Positions 1-5,981 of a DNA stretch of 14,139 nt are shown piece after piece. A model generated the notes under the pieces. That model saw nothing but the letters and a program-made list of their open reading frames with translations. It was not told where the DNA came from and did not search any database. The number at the start of each line of letters is the position of its first letter. Position 1 is the stretch's first letter. Origin of the DNA: an uncultured Tessaracoccus sp. (GTDB lineage Bacteria; Actinomycetota; Actinomycetes; Propionibacteriales; Propionibacteriaceae); the NCBI RefSeq assembly GCF_947286155.1, contig NZ_CAMYPD010000058.1, positions 1 through 14,139 of the forward strand, written 5' to 3'. The position numbers and the translations under genes are program-made.

Positions 1-10
1 GGGCTGCCCG

Positions 11-32
11 CCCGCACAGGTTGCACCTGCCC
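11..32 (+). repeat. Partial copy of the 49-bp dispersed repeat
   Basis: This stretch shares CGCACAGGTTGCACCTGCCC with the right half of the full copies at 3802-3850 and 11795-11843. The left half (the GGCAGGTGACAC arm and the CTCAGTTG core) is not recognisable in the bases before it, and the window begins only 10 bases earlier. It lies immediately downstream of the thiE stop, so on the minus strand it would be in the 3' untranslated end of the thiamin operon. It contains a small palindrome, CAGGT-TGC-ACCTG. It may be a decayed copy or a hairpin contributing to transcript termination. There is no T-tract. Confidence 0.6.
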
Positions 33-46
33 GGCAGGGGCCGCGT

Positions 47-724
47 TCAGAAGCCAGCGAGCACGCGTCGCACCACAGCCGCCGGGTCGGGCGCGTCCAT
101 GACCGCCCTGACCAGCGCTACTCCCGCGACCCCTGCCGCGGCGAGGCGAGGGACATCGTCTGGGGTGACGGAGCCGATCGCGATCAGCGGCAACTCAGTC
201 GCGGCCACGAGCGGCGGATAGCCATCGACGCCGAGCGGCTCGCGGCCGGAGTCCTTCGTCGGGGTGGGGCGGAACGGGCCACATCCCACATAATCGACGA
301 CGTCCGCGAGCCCCTGCGCGGCCTGGACCAGCTCGAGGGTGCCGGTGGTCAGCCCGATGATCGCGTCCGGTCCGAGGAGGGCGCGGGCATCACGCGGGTG
401 GAGATCGTCCCAGCCAAGGTGGACGCCGTGAACCGGTTCCCCGCGCCGTCTGGCGGCCCACGCGACGTCGGCGCGGTCGTCGACGAGGACACGGGTGCGG
501 GGATTGGCGGCGACGACTGCCCTCGCCACCGCACACGTCAGCTCGAGGAGCGCCCGCGTACCGAGGTCCTTCGCACGGATCTGCACCACACCGGCCCCGG
601 CCGCCGCGGCCGCAGCCGCCTTCGCGACGACCTCCCCGCCGCTCCCCGACGTGATGACGTAGCAGCGCCAGTCAACCCCGCCAACACGCGCCGCGCGGTG
701 CGAGCCCCCTTGCGAATCCGTCAT
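47..724 (-). CDS. thiE: Thiamin-phosphate synthase ThiE
   Basis: 225 aa, the usual length for this TIM-barrel enzyme, which joins HMP-PP to the thiazole phosphate to give thiamin monophosphate in the cytoplasm. Family motifs seen: VQIRAKD (48-53; Q48, R50, K52), VLVDDRADVA (79-88, where the family usually has NDR), GVHLGWDD (100-107), IGLTTGT (123-129), the phosphate-binding stretch DYVGCGPFRPTPTK (144-157), and AIGSVTPDDVP (182-192). Odd point: the well conserved Ser in the late (V/I)SAI motif is Arg206 here (GVALVRAVMDA). The ATG overlaps the thiM stop by 4 bp (ATGA), and a GAGGTGGG ribosome-binding site lies inside the thiM end. It is the last gene of the TPP-riboswitch operon. The identity is sure; full activity is likely but the Arg206 change is unusual. 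Confidence 0.93.
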   Translation of the reverse strand: MTDSQGGSHRAARVGGVDWRCYVITSGSGGEVVAKAAAAAAAGAGVVQIRAKDLGTRALLELTCAVARAVVAANPRTRVLVDDRADVAWAARRRGEPVHGVHLGWDDLHPRDARALLGPDAIIGLTTGTLELVQAAQGLADVVDYVGCGPFRPTPTKDSGREPLGVDGYPPLVAATELPLIAIGSVTPDDVPRLAAAGVAGVALVRAVMDAPDPAAVVRRVLAGF

Positions 725-1473
725 CGTCCCACCTCATCCAGTGCGTCCTTGAGGTGCGTGCGGAAGGTCCCCGGTCCGGCGGCTCGCGTCTCGGCCACCT
801 CGCTCGCCCGCTTCAGCCACGTCGCCGCCGCGACAGCCGCATGGAGGGGCTCCGCGACGACGCAACTCGCCGCCGTCAGCGCACCTAGCAGGCATCCCGT
901 CCCGGTGACGCGCGGCAGGAGTGGGCTGCCACCGTCGATGCGGACCGCCGTCGCCCCGTCGGTGACAAGGTCTGACACGCCGGAGACGGCCACGATGCTC
1001 CCCCATCGCCGCGCCAGCGCTGCTGCCGCGTCGGCTGCCTCGTCGACGGAGGCCGTCGCGTCCGCGCCCCGTCCGCCGGGTCCGGTCTGGGCGAGCGCCA
1101 GGCACTCGGAGGCGTTGCAGCGGACCACCGTCGGGCCCTTCGCGACGAGCCCCCTCGCCATCGCGGTCCGCACCGGAGGCACGCCGATCGCCGTCGGGTC
1201 AAGCACCCAAGGATGACCAGCCGCGATCGCGGCGTCGACCGTTGGGGGAATTCCATCGACGGCATCCGTCGAGAGCGTGCCGAAACCCACGAGCAGCGCG
1301 TCCGCCACTGCCGTCATCGCGGGCGCCTCGCCGAGGGTCTCGGTCATCATCGGACGGGCCCCGGCTGCGAGCAGACCGTCCGCAACCAGGCCCATCGACA
1401 CCGTCGCCGAGATACAGTGCACCAGCGGCGCCCGCCCCCGCACCGAGCGCACGACCGTCTGCCAGTCCGTCAC
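721..1473 (-). CDS. thiM: Hydroxyethylthiazole kinase ThiM, divergent
   Basis: 250 aa ribokinase-fold kinase that phosphorylates 4-methyl-5-(2-hydroxyethyl)thiazole for salvage; ThiE, encoded next, uses the product. Motifs seen: PLVHC (16-20), LLAAGARPMM (34-43), LDPTAIG (91-97), VRCNASE (117-123), VTDG (170-173) and the anion-hole/catalytic VTGTGCLLGA (189-198, Cys194). Three positions that are normally Asn in the family appear changed: HC(I/M)TN reads HCISA (19-23), ANxLLA reads ADGLLA (31-36), and LLIN reads LLVG (60-63). These lie in the N-terminal substrate-side part, so substrate preference may differ. The start is GTG (1471-1473), overlapping the permease stop by 4 bp, and is preceded by a strong GAGGAGGT site. 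The family assignment is firm; exact substrate is inferred. Confidence 0.88.
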   Translation of the reverse strand: MTDWQTVVRSVRGRAPLVHCISATVSMGLVADGLLAAGARPMMTETLGEAPAMTAVADALLVGFGTLSTDAVDGIPPTVDAAIAAGHPWVLDPTAIGVPPVRTAMARGLVAKGPTVVRCNASECLALAQTGPGGRGADATASVDEAADAAAALARRWGSIVAVSGVSDLVTDGATAVRIDGGSPLLPRVTGTGCLLGALTAASCVVAEPLHAAVAAATWLKRASEVAETRAAGPGTFRTHLKDALDEVGR

Positions 1474-2804
1474 GCCGACACCTCCTCTGCCTCGCGGGCT
1501 ACCTCGTCGATCTCGGCATCGAAGTCACGCGGCGCGAGCCGCGGCCCGACGAACGCGGCGCCCACCACCAGCGCCCCGCCCAGCAGCAGCATCGCCGTCG
1601 GCGCCCCCTGCCGCCCGAGCAGACCTTCGAGCGCAGGCAGGTACAGGGGGTACAGCGCGGGCAGGACGAGCGAGAGCGAGTAGCCCATGCCGTAGCCGGT
1701 CGAGCGCACTCCCGTCGGGAACCGCTCGGACAGGTATGCCGCCACCGGCCCGTACATGCTCACCGTGACCACCTGCAGCAGGGCCGCCCACAGCGCGGCG
1801 CGCGGAAGATCGTCGGCGACGACGACGGCCCTCCACACGAACGGCGACGTCAGCAGGGCCACCAGCCCCCAGCCCACGAACAACGCCCGTCGCCCGACGA
1901 CGGTCGACAAGTGCCCGGCCAGGACCATCGCCGCCGCCTGCGCGAGCGAGGCCACGCCCATCGCGATGGCCGCGTCGTCGGGCGCGAGGCGCGCATCCTC
2001 GACCAGTCGCCCCGGCAGGATGAGGACGGTCACGGCGGTCATCAGCCACAGCCCACTCATGAGGGCGAACACCTGCCAGAACGTGCGCGAGTGCCGCCCG
2101 ACGAGCACCGCCTGGCCGCGCTCCCGACGAGCCCTCGCGAGGCCCGCGTGCCGATGGAACGCCGGCGCATCCGCCACCTGAAGTGAGTAGAACACGAGCA
2201 TCGCGCCAGAGCAGAGCGCCCCGACGACGAACAGCGCCCGCCAGCCCCACAGTGCGTACGCGTCCTGCCCGAGCCAGCCCAGCATCGCCGCCGTCGCGAA
2301 CGCGATCGAGCCCTGCGCGAGCGGCGCCATCGACAGGATCAGCCCCGACATCAGCCCCCGCCGGCGCGGCGCCGACCACTCCATCGCCAGCGGAATCGCT
2401 GCCGAATACTCGCCCGCGACGAAGACCCCGCCCAGGAAGCGCAGCACCAGCACGAGCCACAGCGTGGCGGCGCCGAGCGCGACATGCGTCGGCATGACGG
2501 CGATGCCGAGCGCACACAAGGCGGTGCCGGCGATCGCGACGCGCGTCGTGCGGGTGCGCCCCAACCGGTCGCTGACCTGCCCGAACACCGTCCCGCCCAC
2601 CGGCCGCCCCAGCAGCATCGCGACGACGACCAGCGGCCCCGCCGCGGCTCCGGCGCCTGGCCCGGCGAGTGCGCCCATCGCGGGGCCGAGCGCGATGAGT
2701 GGAAGGAACACGTGGATGTTGTCCACCCAGTTGCCGACGACACCCGCCCGCAGCGCGGCCCGGCCCGCTGGGGGGAGATTGGCGACGCCGAGTCCGCCCG
2801 TCAT
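1470..2804 (-). CDS. MFS permease (MHS-like), candidate thiamin-precursor transporter
   Basis: 444 aa with about 12 hydrophobic segments, so an inner-membrane transporter. It resembles the metabolite:H+ symporter branch of the major facilitator superfamily: GRPVGGTVFGQVSDRLGR (66-83, motif A between TM2 and TM3), RFLGGVFVAGEYSAAIPLAMEW followed by PRRRG, and near the end YGPVAAYLSERFPTGVRSTG. A second, weaker motif A (HLSTVVGRR) begins the C-terminal half. The start ATG overlaps the thiD stop (ATGA) and the end overlaps the thiM GTG, so it is translated within the riboswitch-controlled thi operon. That context, with HMP and thiazole kinases on either side and no synthesis genes visible, suggests import of thiamin or its pyrimidine/thiazole moieties. 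The substrate is inference; no residue shows it. Confidence 0.85.
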   Translation of the reverse strand: MTGGLGVANLPPAGRAALRAGVVGNWVDNIHVFLPLIALGPAMGALAGPGAGAAAGPLVVVAMLLGRPVGGTVFGQVSDRLGRTRTTRVAIAGTALCALGIAVMPTHVALGAATLWLVLVLRFLGGVFVAGEYSAAIPLAMEWSAPRRRGLMSGLILSMAPLAQGSIAFATAAMLGWLGQDAYALWGWRALFVVGALCSGAMLVFYSLQVADAPAFHRHAGLARARRERGQAVLVGRHSRTFWQVFALMSGLWLMTAVTVLILPGRLVEDARLAPDDAAIAMGVASLAQAAAMVLAGHLSTVVGRRALFVGWGLVALLTSPFVWRAVVVADDLPRAALWAALLQVVTVSMYGPVAAYLSERFPTGVRSTGYGMGYSLSLVLPALYPLYLPALEGLLGRQGAPTAMLLLGGALVVGAAFVGPRLAPRDFDAEIDEVAREAEEVSA

Positions 2805-3652
2805 GCCCGCGCACCCGCCGTAGCGGCTAGCGCCCGACGAGCGCGGTAGCCGTGGTCGACCGGCCCGTGGCCACCCCCGATATCGAGGTCCGCTCCATGC
2901 GCGATGGCCTCGTGGAGCCAGTCCGTCGCCCAGGAGAGCGCGTCATCGGGTGAGTCGCCGGCCCCGAGCCTAGTGGCGAGCGCGGACGAGAGCGAGCAGC
3001 CGGTGCCGTGGGTGGTCGTGGTATCGAGGCGCGGCGTTGACGTCGTGTGCACGGCCCCGTCGGGCGAGACCCAGTGGTTCGACGCGGTGTCGAGACTTGT
3101 CAAGTGGCCGGTCTTCACGACGACAGCCACTCGGTGCTCCGCCGACCACCCGCGTGCCTGGGTAATCGCCGCCTCCTCGGTCTGCGCCGGCTCGGCCCCC
3201 GTCAGGACGGCCAGTTCGCCGATGTTGGGGGTGATCACGTTCGCCCGACGACACAGCTCGCCCAGCGCCTCCTCGGCTTCGGGGGCGAGCAGGCGGTCGC
3301 CGCTGGTCGCCACCATCACGGGATCCACGACGAGCACCGGCACTGGGCAGCGTTCGAGCCACTCACAGGCCGCGCGGATGACGTCAGCCGTCGCGAGCAT
3401 GCCCGTCTTCACGGCGTCCACTTCGATGTCGGCGCTGATCGCGTTGAGCTGGGCGGTAAGGAACGACGGATCGGGCACGTGGAGACCCACGACGCCCTGG
3501 GTGTTCTGCGCGGTGAGTGCGGTGATGGCCGCCATGCCGTAGCCGCCCGCGGCGGTGATGGATTTGAGGTCAGCCTGGATTCCGGCGCCGCCGCTCGGGT
3601 CTGAGCCAGCGATCGACAGGACGCGCGGGATGCGCGGGTGCAGCAGTGCCAT
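2801..3652 (-). CDS. thiD: HMP/HMP-phosphate kinase ThiD
   Basis: 283 aa, usual ThiD length. It phosphorylates hydroxymethylpyrimidine twice to HMP-PP, the pyrimidine substrate of ThiE. Motifs seen: SIAGSDPSGGAGIQADLK (13-30), YGMAAITALTAQNTQG (38-53), VDAVKTGML (78-86), VVDPVMVATSGDRLL (108-122), ITPNIGELAVLTG (140-152), VKTGHL (179-184), the GTGCSLSSA anion hole with Cys219, and the C-terminal GHGPVDH typical of the family. I place the start at ATG 3650-3652: the open frame continues far upstream, but that would run through the riboswitch, and AAGGGA sits 6 nt before this ATG. It is the first gene of the operon. TPP should repress it, because the riboswitch P1 helix closes over the region just before the start. 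Confidence 0.95.
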   Translation of the reverse strand: MALLHPRIPRVLSIAGSDPSGGAGIQADLKSITAAGGYGMAAITALTAQNTQGVVGLHVPDPSFLTAQLNAISADIEVDAVKTGMLATADVIRAACEWLERCPVPVLVVDPVMVATSGDRLLAPEAEEALGELCRRANVITPNIGELAVLTGAEPAQTEEAAITQARGWSAEHRVAVVVKTGHLTSLDTASNHWVSPDGAVHTTSTPRLDTTTTHGTGCSLSSALATRLGAGDSPDDALSWATDWLHEAIAHGADLDIGGGHGPVDHGYRARRALAATAGARA

Positions 3653-3731
3653 GGACAATCCCTTCGTCAGTGCGAACTGCATCAGGTTCCACGGGTGTAA
3701 TCTCAGCGCCGACGGCGCACCCCGTGTCCAA
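3652..3731 (-). ncRNA. TPP riboswitch (THI element) of the thi operon
   Basis: Read on the minus strand, all conserved blocks of the TPP aptamer appear in order: GGGGTGC, a variable hairpin, GCTGAGA, CCCGT, GGAACCTGAT, a GCAGTTCGCACTG stem, and CGAAGGGA. The closing P1 helix is a perfect 6-bp pair, TGGACA (minus-strand 5' end, 3730-3725) with TGTCCA (3657-3652). The last base of that pair is the A of the thiD ATG. The AAGGGA ribosome-binding sequence lies between the aptamer core and the second P1 strand. This arrangement fits direct translational control: TPP binding stabilises P1 and hides the initiation region, with no separate expression platform. No terminator hairpin is seen. Confidence 0.95.
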
Positions 3732-3737
3732 ATCGCC

Positions 3738-3743
3738 AGCTTA
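3738..3743 (-). promoter_or_regulatory. Probable -10 box of the thi operon promoter
   Basis: The minus strand reads TAAGCT, fitting the actinobacterial TANNNT -10 pattern. Transcription starting about 7 nt downstream would begin near 3730, almost exactly at the 5' end of the riboswitch P1 helix. No good TTGACA-like -35 is seen at the expected distance, so this rests on the -10 and its fit with the riboswitch. Confidence 0.5.
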
Positions 3744-3801
3744 GCACAGGGGTGGCCGGAGGGACTCGTCGGTGATTCCCGAGACCTCGCGGGGGCAGCT
3801 A

Positions 3802-3850
3802 GGCAGGTGACACTTGATCCGCTCAGTTGCCGCACAGGTTGCACCTGCCC
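3802..3850 (+). repeat. 49-bp dispersed hairpin repeat, copy C
   Basis: It begins GGCAGGTGACAC and ends GTTGCACCTGCCC. The outer eight bases GGCAGGTG (3802-3809) pair perfectly with CACCTGCC (3842-3849) around a 32-nt loop that contains the core CTCAGTTG (3822-3829). It differs at a single base (T versus A at repeat position 13) from the copy at 11795-11843, some 8 kb away. It lies in the divergent region between the thi operon promoter and the MATE promoter, so a simple terminator role is unlikely here. Confidence 0.85.
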
Positions 3851-3906
3851 GCGGGGAGAGGTCTGGACCGACGACGAACCGCCACCGGCGCCACACCCTA
3901 CCCGAG

Positions 3907-3912
3907 TACACT
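3907..3912 (+). promoter_or_regulatory. Probable -10 box for a leaderless MATE transcript
   Basis: TACACT matches TANNNT and lies 7 nt before the ATG at 3920, so transcription would start at or beside the A of the start codon. No Shine-Dalgarno sequence is visible before that ATG, which agrees with a leaderless mRNA, a common arrangement in actinobacteria. The -35 region is not recognisable. Confidence 0.5.
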
Positions 3913-3919
3913 CGCGCCC

Positions 3920-5236
3920 ATGTCTCTCACCCGACGGGTACTCGCCCTGGCGATTCCCGCATTCGCGGCGCTCATCGCGCAGCCACTCATGACACTCGCC
4001 GACACCTGGATCGTCAGCCGCCTCGGCACCGCGCAACTCGCCGGGCTCGGCGTCGGCGCCGTCATCCTCACCACGCTCACCGGCCTCATGGTGTTCCTCG
4101 CCTACGGCTCCACCGCGACGGTCTCGCGCCAGGTGGGCGCCGGCAACACCCGCCGCGCGCTCGAGCTCGGCATCCAGGCCATGTGGCTCGCGCTCGCGCT
4201 CGGCATCGCCCTCGCCGGGGCCGCGTTCGCAGGCGGCGACTGGCTCGTCGCAGCCCTCGGAGCCAAATCCGACGTAGCCACGCACGCAGCTACGTACTTG
4301 CGGTGGGCGCTGCCGGGGCTACCAGGAATGCTGGTGATGCTCGCCGCGACAGGCACGTTCCGCGGGCTCGAGGACGCGAAGACGCCGCTGGCACTGATGG
4401 TGGGGTCGGCGTCGCTGAACTTCGTACTCAATCTGCTGTTCGTGTTCGGTCTGCACCTCGGCATCGCCGGCGCCGCGCTGGGCACCGCGGTGGCGGAAAC
4501 CGCGCTCGGTGCCGTCGCCGCCGCACTCATCGCACGCAAAGCGAGCAGCGCGGGGGCTCGTCGGGCCCCCCACGTTGGCGACATGTGGCTGAGCCTCACC
4601 GTCGGCATCCCCCTCATGCTGCGCACACTGACGCTGCGCATCGCCATCTTGCTCACCACGTACGTCGCGACGGCGCAGGGCCCGGCGGCGCTCGCGGCGC
4701 ATCACATCGTGATGCAGGTATGGAACTTCCTCGCCAACGCGCTCGATGCCATCGCGATCGCCGGGCAGACCATCATCGGCACCGCGCTCGGCGCGTCGAA
4801 CCGCGACGAGGCCCGTGCCTTCACGTCGCGCATGACGCGCTGGGCCATCGGCGTGGGCGGCGTGCTCGGCGTGCTGGTGCTGCTCACGCACCGGCCGCTC
4901 GGCGCATTCTTCTCCCCCGACCCCGACGTGCGGGGCCTCACCGTCTGGGTGTTCGTCATCGTCGCCGTAGCGCTACCGCTGGCTGGCTACGTGTTTCTCC
5001 TCGACGGGGTGCTCATCGGTGCGGGCGACGGGCCGTACCTGGCGAAGGCGGGCATCGTGGCGCTGGCGGTGTACGCGCCGCTGGCGCTCGCATCGCTCCT
5101 ACTGCCGAAGGGGCAGCTGGGGCTCGTGGGCCTGTGGCTCGCGTTCTCGTTTGGCTACATGGGCGGGCGCGCGCTCACGCTGTGGTGGCGCGCCCGCAAC
5201 GACGACTGGATGCGCCTGGGCACCCACGAAAGTTGA
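3920..5236 (+). CDS. MATE-family efflux transporter (DinF-like)
   Basis: 438 aa with about 12 membrane segments, consistent with a cation-coupled multidrug/toxin exporter. MATE features: PAFAALIAQPLMTLADTW in TM1 (with the Asp at residue 28, a position used for cation coupling in the family), LGTAQLAGLGVG, VFLAYGSTATVSRQVGAGN, FRGLEDAKTPL, and in the second half AAHHIVMQVWNFLANALDAIAIAGQ, which is typical of the DinF subgroup. I chose ATG 3920-3922 because it begins at the normal MSLTRRVLALAIPA N terminus and has a -10 box 7 nt upstream; the frame stays open further upstream through the repeat at 3802-3850. The stop codon TGA is the first three bases of the left arm of the inverted repeat at 5234-5309. 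The exported compound is unknown. Confidence 0.9.
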   Translation: MSLTRRVLALAIPAFAALIAQPLMTLADTWIVSRLGTAQLAGLGVGAVILTTLTGLMVFLAYGSTATVSRQVGAGNTRRALELGIQAMWLALALGIALAGAAFAGGDWLVAALGAKSDVATHAATYLRWALPGLPGMLVMLAATGTFRGLEDAKTPLALMVGSASLNFVLNLLFVFGLHLGIAGAALGTAVAETALGAVAAALIARKASSAGARRAPHVGDMWLSLTVGIPLMLRTLTLRIAILLTTYVATAQGPAALAAHHIVMQVWNFLANALDAIAIAGQTIIGTALGASNRDEARAFTSRMTRWAIGVGGVLGVLVLLTHRPLGAFFSPDPDVRGLTVWVFVIVAVALPLAGYVFLLDGVLIGAGDGPYLAKAGIVALAVYAPLALASLLLPKGQLGLVGLWLAFSFGYMGGRALTLWWRARNDDWMRLGTHES

Positions 5237-5309
5237 CCGTTATCCTCCACGAGAAGCGTTTAACCCCGCGTTTTCGGCGATTTTTTGCAGGTGTGGAGGA
5301 TAACGGTCA
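5234..5309. repeat. Perfect 17-bp inverted repeat between convergent MATE and pcp
   Basis: The left arm TGACCGTTATCCTCCAC (5234-5250) is the exact reverse complement of the right arm GTGGAGGATAACGGTCA (5293-5309), with 42 bases between. The left arm contains the MATE stop codon; the right arm lies inside the pcp coding sequence, and the pcp stop is in the loop. The loop is AT-richer than its surroundings and has a run of six T (5281-5286) after a weak hairpin (5266-5279). It could be a bidirectional terminator for the two converging genes, or a small insertion with terminal inverted repeats. No clear target-site duplication is seen. Confidence 0.9.
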
Positions 5310-5910
5310 TTTGGGCCGCGAGCGCTTCCCCGAGGTTTGCGAACGTGCGCGGCACGCGCCCCGCCGACGCCGCCATCGCCCCGCCAGTTTCGGCACCGAC
5401 GGTGGCCTCACCCGCCGACCTAAGCGCCGGCACGTGGATAAACACCGCAGGCACACCGAGCCCGTAGGCGTGATAAGCCACGAAGTTGCACACGAACCGT
5501 CCGGCATCCACGCTGGGCTCCGCGGCCCATCCCGCTTCCGACATGGCCCTCACGAGAGCATCGACGTCGACACTCGCCGCGCGCTCGCCCTCGCCACCCG
5601 CGACGATCGCCTCACCCTGGGGCTGAAACCCGGCGTTGTCGGCAATGCGGGCACGTATCTCGTTCACCGCCACGCGCTCGGGGGTGATGGCCTCCCGTCC
5701 GCCGGCCTCACCCAGGCACACCACCGCATCCGGGCGATGCTCAGCCACCGCAGCGCGCAAGGGCGCGGCGGAGAACACCACCGGAAGCTCCACCCCGACG
5801 AGCTCCGCGCCGGGCTCGCTCCACTCGGCCAAGAGCGCCCGCATCGCCTCCCGCGACGCGTTCTCCGGGTCGCCGCCGAAGGGTTCGAAGGAGGTCACCA
5901 GAATGCGCAT
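5260..5910 (-). CDS. pcp: Pyrrolidone-carboxylate peptidase (pyroglutamyl peptidase I)
   Basis: 216 aa cytoplasmic cysteine peptidase (family C15) that removes N-terminal pyroglutamate from peptides. The N terminus MRILVTSFEPFGG is typical. The catalytic triad is visible: Glu78 in ITPERVAVN, Cys141 in AGRFVCNFVAYH, and His159 in FIHVPAL. The C-terminal 16 residues (from MTVILHTCKK) are encoded by one arm and part of the loop of the inverted repeat at 5234-5309 and look unlike the family's usual end, so the original 3' end may have been replaced or extended. It converges on the MATE gene with 23 bp between the stops and is divergent from the PiT gene with 71 bp between starts. Confidence 0.93.
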   Translation of the reverse strand: MRILVTSFEPFGGDPENASREAMRALLAEWSEPGAELVGVELPVVFSAAPLRAAVAEHRPDAVVCLGEAGGREAITPERVAVNEIRARIADNAGFQPQGEAIVAGGEGERAASVDVDALVRAMSEAGWAAEPSVDAGRFVCNFVAYHAYGLGVPAVFIHVPALRSAGEATVGAETGGAMAASAGRVPRTFANLGEALAAQMTVILHTCKKSPKTRG

Positions 5911-5942
5911 ACCACCACGCTACCGGCCTACACCGCACCCAG

Positions 5943-5973
5943 TGGACACATGGCCGTCACCTTCCATTAATCT
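5943..5973 (+). promoter_or_regulatory. Probable promoter of the PiT gene
   Basis: TGGACA (5943-5948, five of six to TTGACA) and TAATCT (5968-5973, TANNNT) are separated by 19 bp. The GTG start at 5982 is only 8 nt after the -10 box, so the transcript would be leaderless or nearly so. The G-run just before the GTG is too close to act as a normal ribosome-binding site. Confidence 0.5.
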
Positions 5974-5981
5974 ACGGGGGT

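Noticed and set aside
1242..2186. A 314-codon plus-strand frame opposite thiM and the permease
   Set aside because: Arg/His/Pro-rich antisense shadow; the minus-strand genes have clear family motifs and coupled starts and stops.
3653..4285. Upstream extension of thiD on the minus strand
   Set aside because: It would translate the TPP riboswitch, the repeat and antisense MATE sequence; ATG 3650-3652 gives the standard ThiD N terminus.
3814..5970. A very long plus-strand open frame (about 718 codons) across the MATE gene and pcp
   Set aside because: It is out of frame with the MATE protein, its product is a low-complexity Arg/His-rich string, and it runs antisense through pcp. It is a high-GC shadow frame.
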